In this document: piece by piece, positions 1 through 11,000 of the stretch | Layout of the letters: every line of letters starts with the position of its first letter | How positions within the stretch are numbered: position 1 is the first letter of the stretch | Assembly: GCA_949752745.1 (NCBI GenBank) | Contig: OX457027.1 | Location: 74,716,700-74,780,699, forward strand | Direction: 5' to 3' | DNA from: Protula sp. h YS-2021 | Taxonomy: Eukaryota; Annelida; Polychaeta; Sabellida; Serpulidae | Length of the DNA stretch: 64,000 bases | Program-made: the position numbers and the translations under genes | Notes under the pieces: generated by a model | What the model saw: only the letters and a program-made list of their open reading frames with translations | Databases searched by the model: none | Told to the model about the DNA's origin: nothing

Positions 1-857
1 AGCAAGCCTTCTAAGAAATATATTTTGTACTTTTTATCTTCCCAGAATTCACACTGGTGTGTATATACATTTGTATTTTACACCTTTTACTATTACTTTC
101 CTCAACACTTCGGGGGGGGGGGGGGGGGGGGGGGGGTATAACCTCGTTTCTTACACTCGGTCACTAAAATCGCAATAAAAAGTCACCTGGCTGGGTCTTA
201 AAATTTTCGAATAGAGAGAGAGGAAAAATAAGAAAGAAATCGACCACCCGGCCGGGTACAGAAAATTTCAAAGTAAAAAAGATTTACTTGAAAAGCAGAA
301 AAATACTGAAAATGGGATTTTAGGATAAATTTACAAAAAGTTTTTAAAATTGCTATTAAACTTCGAAGTTATGTCAATTTTTTATTAGGTACCAAGAACA
401 AAAAAAAAAAAAAAACCAAAAAAAACAAGGAGACGACTTTTTATGTTTTCATTTAATTAAGCACTTAAATATTTGCGCACATACAGTACACAAAACACAA
501 AATATCCTGAATGCATACCGTACTATAAATATTTGCCTTGTTTCTCAGAAATATTTTTCACAATTTCAATTTAACACCCCCTCCCATCCCAGATGATGTT
601 TACGAGGCCGAACGGCACACCACCGGAACGACTTTCAGTCACATCATACTCTAAACTGTGAAGCCTTACAGGAGCGCTGTATGATCGAAAGTAGGACAGC
701 AGAATTTGTCAATAAGTGGATACGTGTACGTTATGATCGAAACCAGAACACCGAAACCTTGATCTGTTTACATAATAAGCAACAGTGGCACTCATAAGCT
801 TGTGAAATGTGTTGCCTCTTGTTGATATAATCCGTTTTAAAGTGATAAACACACACA

Positions 858-859
<2 letters not shown>

Positions 860-938
<79 letters not shown>
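860..938. repeat. (TA)n microsatellite
   Basis: Uninterrupted alternating TA of about 78 bp directly after a short CA run. Open frames reading Ile-Tyr across it are artefacts. Confidence 0.95.
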
Positions 939-941
<3 letters not shown>

Positions 942-1415
942 ATGTTACCCTTCAACCAAACTAGGAGATTTTATGCCAATAACCTAAATCAAAGACGAAA
1001 GTTGTAATTGGAAAAACCATACTGTTCATTTTCATGCTGCTTGTAAATATTGACAGACAACCAGTTCTCATTCGGACAGCGTATGCTCTTCTCTTTATCG
1101 GCCTGACATTGAAAACAATGCGTCAACAACAAAAAAAAAAAAAAAAAAAAAGACAGAGAGAGAGAGAGAGAAAAAAAAATCTAGTTTTTTACTCTTCAGT
1201 TTCGAAGTAGGTTAATAAATCATCACAACAGTAGAACTCATGGGGTCGCCATGTAGAACTTCCCGAATCGAAATATCAGTGCGGAATTTTTCTGTTCTGT
1301 TTCAGTTATCGTCCATACTCCACAATCAACAATTGATTAACCCTCATGAATAAATGTGTGGGTCTTTCCTGATATTTCATAAATTATCAAACCTGTAATG
1401 GTTCAGTTTCAGGCC

Positions 1416-1531
<116 letters not shown>

Positions 1532-1790
1532 TCAACAGTGCATGCTAAACAATGAGGCTCAGATGGTTGGGATAGGCAGTGAAACCCAAGACGGATTGTT
1601 TCGATCTTCCTCCTTCTGGTGTTGGGTGCTAAAACATACGAGTTTCAAAGTGGGCAGTTGCAAGTCACTGTTTGTTCACGCGGTCACACTGTTTTAATCT
1701 CGTGGCGACACACTCTCCCACCCTTGCCGGTCACCGGGGAGAGCAATGGACAGACGGGTCACTCAAATCTCGCCCCTATCCGCTCTACGG

Positions 1791-2068
1791 TCATCCATCT
1801 TCTTTGAGATCCTCAGCTATGGCGAATAGCCGGAGCGCTATTAACTCGTCTGCTATGGCGCAGAGCGTGGCCGCCTCGGCATTCCTCTCCCGCCACTCGT
1901 TCAACATTCGCCAGACGACCTCGCGAAGCCCCGAGGCGCCGTAGTCGTACTCTAGTCTGTCTATGTCGCCGTCGTGAAAGCCTAGCCTACGCGCCAGAAA
2001 TTTCCAGTGCTTACCAAGCCGTGAACTTAGCATTTCCATATTCGAGTTGCTTAATATTCTTTTAGAAT
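1791..2068 (-). CDS. Death-domain adaptor exon 4 (Death domain, stop)
   Basis: The acceptor CTGTTTGTAG ends at 2069; the reading frame runs to TGA at 1793-1791. The segment LGKHWKFLARRLGF, then an Asp-Ile-Asp-x-Leu-Glu turn, VVWRMLNEWRER and a final LFAIAEDLKE helix follow the six-helix Death-domain pattern seen in FADD, IMD and RIPK1. Assignment to the Death superfamily is secure; the subtype is not. GC content is clearly above the surrounding repeats, as expected for a conserved exon. Confidence 0.85.
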
Positions 2069-5000
2069 CTACAAACAGAGGCCAGAGAAATATGTATGCA
2101 ATGTTTTAAAAGAAGATTGCGATCAACTTAAACACTCATGGTTTTGTAACATTCATCGCAGAATAAATCAACAAACATTGTCTGACAAGTTGTATTTAAT
2201 AAAAAGAATTATGAAGAATTACTAAACGCTTAAAACACATTTGGTGGTTTTCCTACTGTCTTTAGCGTGTTTTCAAAGTTACGAATCCACGCTAATTCAT
2301 AATCTGGAACAAGAATGATGCCTCACTGAATTTCTTGCATTTCTTACTCAAATGTAGGAGTTTTGGCGTTATGTTTTAATACAGAATTAATATGTGGGCT
2401 CGTAAAAACTCTGGCAAGGCTAGCTGGAACGGAGGATTCTTCGCTTACCAAGCGAATGTCTTAACCATTGCACCACCGCAGTGAAGTGACAGAATGAAAC
2501 ATTTTATAAATCTTATTCAGTACACGTCCAATAATCAATATAAATGTCCGGAAAAGCCTTGATGACCTTGCCCTTCATTTGTAATTGGCTGTTTGTGATT
2601 TGTTTTTGGTTTCAAGACATAGGTGTCAAACAGTACATGTTTTTTTATCTTTTCCTTAGAAAGTGAACCAGATTGGCCAGTGTTTTTGTTAAAACAAAAA
2701 CGGATATGTCTCCCCCGCCCCCAATCAGTCACGTGGAAAAAAATCGCCAAAAAAACATTTTTACAGAAAATGAAGAAAAACGTCGCAGTAAACATTTCCA
2801 CTACATATGGGTTCTTCTTGCCATGTTTCAGCCTAATCCAACAAACTGTTTCGGAAACATTGCAACAATTATAGCCAAAAAAGTAAAAAATCAAAAATTG
2901 AAAAATTCGCCAAAAATACATTTTCAACGGAAATGAAGACAAACTTCGCAGTTAACATTTACACGTTTTGTGAATTCTTCCTGCCAAGTTTCAGCCTAAT
3001 CCAACAAACCCTTTCGGAGATATCGCAACAATATGGCCAAAAAAGTTAAAATTCAAAAATCAAAATAATCGCCAAAAATACATTTTCAATGGAAATGAAA
3101 AGAAACTTTGCAGTAAACATTTGCACTACATGTGGGTTATTCTTACCACGTTTTGGAGATATAGCCTGCCAAACTGAAAAAATGCAAGAATCCCCCCCCC
3201 CCCCCATGTTCAAAAATTTGCCAAAAATAGAATTTTTGAGGGAACAAAAAAAAAATACCACGGGCATCATCTACACATGTACCCCAATATGTATGTATGT
3301 TCTGAGAAAAATCGACTCATTAATTTCATAAGAACTCACTGCGGACAGACGGTCGCACGGACGGACACACCAAATGCTATATATGTCTCCCTTAGGGGGA
3401 GACATATAAATATTCTGATAAGTGTTACAGGAGATTACTAAAGCACAACACTTACTTGTGAATAGAATAGCATTAACATGAGCAGTTTCTTGTGATACAT
3501 AATGAGGAGCCTGCCAATTTAATGGCATCATTATGGGCAGTCTATTGAAATAATTAGCGTGGAATCATAAAACATTTGGCATGGATTCTTTGGTCAGAAA
3601 ACGCGCTATTTTTTCCAACAGTCAGTTAAGAGATTCTAAAAAGTGTATTAGGCGTAAAAAGTGTATTCTGAAAGCGGCGCAACTCGGTATTTTCACACAA
3701 CTTAATACGGTTTTTTCATCTTTTAACCGTGAGTTAAAGCACTGAATAAACTCCCCTCACACGGTCATGTGCCCTTCGACTTCACATAAAGCGAAACACG
3801 GAAACAAAACCTGAGAGCTTATTTTGAAACATGACAAAATTGTGACGTCATCCAGTCAAGATAACGAAGGAATGTGATTCTTTTTGTATATGTGGAGGGA
3901 GCGGCACCACAAAGAAACCTACCATAAATCATTAGCTATCACACAGGAACCTACCCGATTCCGATAACATAAGGACTGAAAGCTGAACAGTGGCATGTAC
4001 TTGAGAATTTTCTGTTCGGCAATTTCCTGTCTACGGAAAATTTACAACTCCAAATTACAAGTAGTTTTGTCTTATGCTTATCTCAAATGAGGATGGAATG
4101 CAAGGTGGCGGTCATTTTGAATACTCCGAGCGAATACAAAGTCAAAGCGGAGCGTGCTTTTAAAAGGTTAAGTGATGTCCAAAATTTGGAGATAACTGGT
4201 CACGTTTATGACAATTTGTTTCGTTGTCTTTCCACAAAGTATGACTTAATAAATTTTTTATTGAGGCTTACAGGACATAACACTGATAACATGAATTTAT
4301 AAATTTGAAATGCTTCTTGTGTTAAAATGCGAGCACCGAAGGCACGAGCACAAACTTTTAGCACACTCTGTGCTGTTAACCCCCCCCCCCCCCCCAGTGA
4401 CATAAGTATATCCGGCAACAACCGCTCTCTTACAATACCATTTCGCTTATCAGTGTTTACCAAGCGTTACTCACTGGTCATTTTTTATCAATTTTGTTTG
4501 ACCTAAAACCACTAGTATTTACTTTTCCGTTTCGACCCGCATCCAGCTAGGAGCTATATTAACAACTAAGAAGCCATTCTAACGCCTGAAAAATTTCCAG
4601 GCATTTCAAATTTAACACCTGTTACATTTTTCCTTGCCGGGAGTTAAACTTGACAGTAATAGTTACGTTCATTTTTGATGTTGCTGTTTATCGTTTTTGA
4701 CACTCCCAGGATTTTATACTTGGATCTTAACACCTGGGGAATCGGTATACAGGGGGATTTCGAGGGTTGACAATTCTGAGAGTGTGTAAGAGAGTGAGAC
4801 CGAGAGCTTACTTGTTATTGTGTATCGTTTCTTAGGCCGCGGCCGATGAGGAGAGGTTCGCCGTGGAAACACGTTGACAACCATGGTAGAATTCTCTGAC
4901 AGTTGAACATTATGCACATGATCAAAATTATACACATCGCCCCGTGCCTGGTCAACCATGCTGTACCGTGCTAAAAGCATAGACAATTCGCATTTCATTT

Positions 5001-8000
5001 TTTTTTTCCTTGAGCTAGTTTTATTGAATTAGTTTTCGTGTAAGCCCCTTTGCCATCAATGCCCCGAGTATTTGACTGAAAAAAAAAAAAAAAAATAAGA
5101 GCATTTAGTAAATTAGTTTCACTTATCTAAAACAAAAATTAGCAATTTTGTCAATTGAAAATATCGAAAACATTCGTTTCAGGCACCCATCAGCAGAAAT
5201 GCATAAAGCACGCCCGCAAGCATATGGAGCACACCCAGTGTACACTTAATTATCACACCACCCTTTTCAGTGTTGCCACGGAGTCGTCAAGAAAAAAAAG
5301 GATGAAAAAAAGGATAAAAAAGGATAAATTTGAGAAAAAAAAGTATGAAAAAAAGGATAACTAGAGCGGCCAGTGCACACAAAACATAGGAGTGCAGGCT
5401 TATATTACACACTTTCAATCGATACCTACTTAAGTTTCTTGTTTTTGTGAACAAAAACAAATGTCTCCCCGACTAAACCCATGACCCCCCCCCCTCCCCC
5501 CAAACTGAAACAAAATATTCATTTCTGCAAACATAACCTTCATTCATTGTAAAAATCTTAAAATAAACCAAACAGATGGTGGTCACTAAAACAGATATAA
5601 ATGAGCATCTTTTTTCATCGGAGTCTGAAAGGTGGTCGCTAAAACGGGTTTTACTGTAGGCCCCTCTTATCCAGATGTGAAGTTGGTCACTATAGCAGTT
5701 TTACTGCATGTTACATTTTTATCCGGGTCTGGAAGGTGGTCAAGACAAGCAGGTTTTACCGTACGTCTTTTTACCTGAATGTGGAAGGGGTCACGACAAA
5801 CGGTTCTTACCTTACATCTTTTTATCCGGGTCTTGAAGGTGGTCGGGATTTTTTTTTTTGCTAACCATCATCCTCCACACGCTCCCCCCCCCCCCGCCCC
5901 CCAGCTATTTACTGTAGGTCCGACTATAAACACAACTCTAACCCTTTTACCCAAGGCAACGGTAACAGTCTGTACCCTAAGTGTAGTTATAGCCATGATA
6001 GACTACCTTGTCTTCGCACATTCTCATCGGCCAAATAGCACTAGGAAGGCATTCTTCATAACTGCGCATCAGAGATGACGCACCTCGGTGGGAGAAGGGG
6101 GAGGCATTTCGTAGGCAAAATGGTGAGCTGCTCCTCATAACACAAGATATCAGACGACCCAATTTAATAGCGAAAAATGCTTCTCCACACAATGCTAATC
6201 GATACAGCATGGCTCCTATATATAGCACATCTTGGCAGCCTAATTAAGTATGCGGCGAAAAAAAAATCAATAGCTACAGCTGCTTAGAGCTATAATACCA
6301 TAATATTCCATGACCTCGTAGATAACGACTCCATCATGCATCGCAACTGACACTGACCCCTGACTGAGTGGCATGTTACGTAACAACCACAGATGAGAAA
6401 TGCATAAAAAGCTCAATTTCAGGCAATAACAAATAGCAATGGACCGACAATAATGCTGTTACTGTTTTGAAGCTTTCTAAAGAATGCAGGAACACTGGAG
6501 AATCTTCGGGAAAATCTTCCGAAATCCCCAGCGCAGTTAATACCCATGCATAGATAACAAAGCAGCCAAAAATGGGGAGGTTGGGGTGGGGGGGGGGGGG
6601 GAGGCTGTTGACGTTATGCACCTTTCTTGATTTTCTATACGAGTTCAATAATGTTTAATAAAACCGTGTGACCTATCCGAGGAATAACTACACCAAATTT
6701 AAAGTCGATCCGACTTTGCGATGTCGAGATATTTCGCTTAAGAACAGATAACTTTTTACCTGTCAAAAGTTGAAACAGTCGTCTGACTGAACCAAGGAAT
6801 ATCCATATAAAATTTTAAGTCGATATGACTTTCCGTTATCGAGATATTATGCATAAAAGATCTGGTTCAAAATATACACATTTTACGCGATGACGTCATA
6901 CGCCGCTTTCGTTCGTTCTACTCGTGAAAAATATTTAGAGTTTCTTTCGGACCAACCAAGCAATAATCCAAAGTTTCAGCTTTCTCCGGCGTCCAGCAGC
7001 TGAGAAATTTCGCACACAAGATTTTTACGCAATGACGTCATACACCCGCCCTAATCACGTGACACGCCAAAAATTGATGGAATAGTCCGGCTGACCCAAG
7101 GAATATTCATATAAAAGTTGAAGTCGATAGGACTTTCCGTTATCGAGATATTTTGCACACAAGACCTTGTTTATAAAATAAAACATATTTTACGTGATGA
7201 CGTCATACGCCGCATTCGTTCGTTCTACTCGCGAAAAAATTTTATAGAGTCTTTCGGACCTAACAAGCAACAATCCCACCAAGTTTCAACTTTCTCTGAT
7301 GTTCAGCGGCTGAGAAATTTCGCACACAAGATTTTTACGTAATGACGTCATACGCCTGCCTTAATCACCTGACATGCGCTAAAAATTGACAGAACCCGCC
7401 GACTGACCCAAGGAATATCTATATAAAATTTGAAGTCGATAGGACTTTCCGTTATCGAGATATTTTGCACACAAGACCTTGTTTATAAAATAAAACATAT
7501 TTTACGTGATGACGTCATACGCCGCATTCGTTCGTTCTACTCGCGAAAAAATTTTATAGAGTCTTTCGGACCTAACAAGCAACAATCCCACCAAGTTTCA
7601 ACTTTCTCCGATGTTCAGCGGCTGAGAAATTTCGCACACAAGATTTTTACGTAATGACGTCATACGCCTGCCTTAATCACCTGACATGCGCTAAAAATTG
7701 ACAGAACCCGCCGACTGACCCAAGGAATATCTATATAAAATTTGAAGTCGATAGGACTTTCCGTTATCGAGATATTTTGCACACAAGATCTTGTTCAAAA
7801 TATATACATATTCTGCGTGATGACGTCATACGCCGCATTCGTTCGTTCTACTCGCGAAAAAAATCTACAGAGTCTTTCGAACCAACCAAGCAACAATCCC
7901 ACCAAGTTTCAACTTTCTCCCATGTTCAGCGGCTGAGAAATTTTGCACACAAGATTTTTACGTAATGACGTCATACGCTTGCCCTAATCACGTGACATGC

Positions 8001-11000
8001 GTCAAAAGTTGATAGAACCGTCCGACCTTACCAAGGAATAATTCGATCAAGTTTGAAGTCGATCCGACGTTTCGTTCTCGAGATATCTTGCACACAACAC
8101 TTTGTTCACAACAGACTGACACACACACACACACACACACACAGACACACACACACACGTACACACATACACACACACAGAACGTACAAACACTATATGT
8201 CTCCCCTTGGTCGGGGAGACATAATTAATGTTAATCATATTGTATCTTTTTTTGTAATTTCAAGGTTCGCGCTGGGTTCTCAGGAAAGTGAGTCAAAAAG
8301 GGAAAGTGTGACTCAGTTAGGTCCAGAAAAACTCGGTGGGTTCCGAAAAAGTGAGTCGTTTCGGAAAAAATGCCCAAAAAGTGGACAAAAACCGCGCCAA
8401 CGCGAACCCTGAATTTATAATGCTCGTATTCAGAGCGATTAAAAAATATTTGCATACCTGATTGTACTTTACAAATTGATAAAGGAATCCGGTCAAATTG
8501 TGCCAAAGAACAGTTTTGAAAATTGGTAGTAAATATTTTTAAATGCCCCCATTTAGTCAATTTTTAGCGGATCGCCAAAAAAAGTAATTTTTCAAGACAT
8601 GCCTACCTAGAGAATAAATGTTCAAAATTGGAAAGGAATCCGATCAAAATTGTGGGAGAAGAACCATTTTGAAAATTGGCAACCGAAAAATTTTAAATGC
8701 CCCCCATTTAGCCAATTTTTAGCGGATCGCCAAAAAAAAAATTTTAAAGAGAGGCTACCTGGAGAACATTCGTTTGAAATTTGAGAGGAATCCGATCAAA
8801 ACTGAGGGAGAAGAAGCATTTTAATTTAAGTAAAAGTTTACATACGCACATACAGACGGCGGATACCCCTCTATTGATGTGATAATACCAACCAGACATG
8901 GTCGACTGGTCTAAAAAAGGTGCGTACGTACTTTATCGATGGTCCCTAGGGACATGCAACTTAAACTTACAGAATGAAGTTATTGAAAATCATTCAAGAA
9001 ACTAGAAGCTCATTCCGCTAGCGAAATGTTAAACACTTGACAAAAATTAAAACGCAAAATACTTCCTTCAATGGGTTATTTCTTGAATAATATATTGCAA
9101 ACAACACAGCTTGAATGCGTCTTATAAGCCGAGTAGTGTTTGGTTGTTGTTGACTTAAAGTTTTATTGACTGATCGCCTTGTTATCTATTTACGCAGTGA
9201 GAGCTCGCACAAAGCTCACTAAGCAAATGTGTATTCTGCGCTGTCGTTAAATGCTACGCATTTATTTGCCAAAAAACACTATTTCACATGGGGTTTTAAT
9301 AAAGAAAACGAAATCAAAGACGAAAATAACAAGTTTGTCCAAGGACAAAGTCCCAGCTTACGAAAAGCAATAAGACCAATTCCAGCGTGCATGAGCAAGT
9401 GAATTGCCCTGAAAAATTGGGCTTCAAAAGATAGACGGCAAAGAGCTAGCTCAATAATTAATTTAGCACCGGACCAGAACATAGACCGATAAATGCATAC
9501 AAAGATTTCTTTCCCAGAAAAATGGGAAACAGATTTTTTGTATCTCTGGTAGACTGGATAGTCTGATAAGAGATACCTTCAAACAACGCTCCCATTTCAG
9601 ACCAGTGCGCATATTTATGTAACTTGCCTCGATGCGCGGTTCTTATTCAGACAAGACCGATTGTTTACTTAATTTACGTTGATGTGCGGGTCTCATTCTG
9701 GAACAGTGCACATGTTTATTTAACTTGCGTTGATGTGCGGTTCGCATTTCGGACCAGCGCCCATGTTTTTTTTCACCTTGTGTTGATATACGGTTCTTAT
9801 TTCAGATCAATGCCCATGTTTATTTAACTTGTGTTGATGCGTGGTTCTCATTTCAGACCAGTGCGCATGTTTCTTTGGGTTACGTTGATGCGCTGTTCTT
9901 TTTTCGGACCAGTGCACATATTTATTTAACTTGCGTTGATGCGCGGTTCGCATTTCGGACCAGTGCGCATTTTTATTTAACTTGCCTCGATATGCGGTTC
10001 GCATTTCGGACCACTGCGCATGTCTATTCAACTTGCGTCGATGCGTAGTTCTTTTTTCGGACCAGTGCGCATGTTTATTTAACTTGCGTTGATGCGCGGT
10101 GCTTATTTTGGACCAGTTCGCATGTTTATTTATCTTCCGTCGATGCGCGGTTCACATTTCGGACCAATGCGCATGTTTATTTAACTTGCATCGATGCGCA
10201 GTGCTTAATTTGGACTACTGCGAATGTTTATTTAACTTGCGTTTATGCGCTGTAGGAGATTCATTTAATTTGTTTTTCTCAAAAACTTCGAAAAAAAAAA
10301 TCATAAGTTTTTCAATTCACTCAAAAAACACAAGCCGTACGCATGACCCCCTGAAGACGACTCATATCAAAAATAAATGAAATCTGATACAAACTGTACG
10401 AGGAAATGCATTTTGAACTTTTTTCTTCAAAAATTCCTCAAAAATTCCCTGATCGACTCGAAAAGCACACGCCGTATTCACGACACCCTAAGCATGCCTC
10501 AGCCCCCAAATAACTGATGTCTGAAAAAAAAAACTGTAGGAGAAGATGCATTTTGAGAAATTTTCATCAAAAATTCCCCCCGAAATCAAAAATTCCCAAG
10601 TCGAGTCAAATAGCACAAGCCGTATGCCCGGCCCACCTAGGGATGCCTCATCCCCCCCCCCCCCAAAAAAAAAAAAAATCGGTTCAAAATTGTAGGGTAA
10701 AATGCATTTTGAAGTTTTTTTTCTTCAAAAACTCCGTAAAAATACAACAATTGTCCGATCCACTAAAATGCACAAGCCGTATGCACGACCCTTTGGGGTG
10801 CCTCATACCAAAAATAAATGACATCGGATCAAAAATGTAGGAGCAGATACATTTTACAATTTTTTCTTTTAAAATTCGCCAAAAATTTAAAAATCATCCG
10901 ATCGACTAGAAAAGCACAAGCCGTATGCAAGACCCCTCGAGGATGCCTCACACCAAAAATAAATGACATCGGATCAAAATTGTAGGAGGAGATGCATTTT

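Larger units (their letters stand above)
5461..8223. mobile_element. Element B, Helentron/HINE-like, in intron 2
   Basis: Begins ATGTCTCCCCGAC (5461-5473) and ends in a hairpin whose last arm is GTCGGGGAGACAT (8210-8222), the exact inverse. The 5' part holds about five 55-60 bp units containing GGTCGCTAAAACGGGTTTTACTGTA variants (5578-5850). The 3' part is a tandem array listed separately, followed by a CA run. Shares the TATGTCTCCCC terminus with element A but has an unrelated core. Confidence 0.58.

Noticed and set aside
7118..7965. Serial identical 74-codon frames in element B
   Set aside because: Consequence of a 312-bp period; no codon bias or known domain, and flanked by HINE-like termini.
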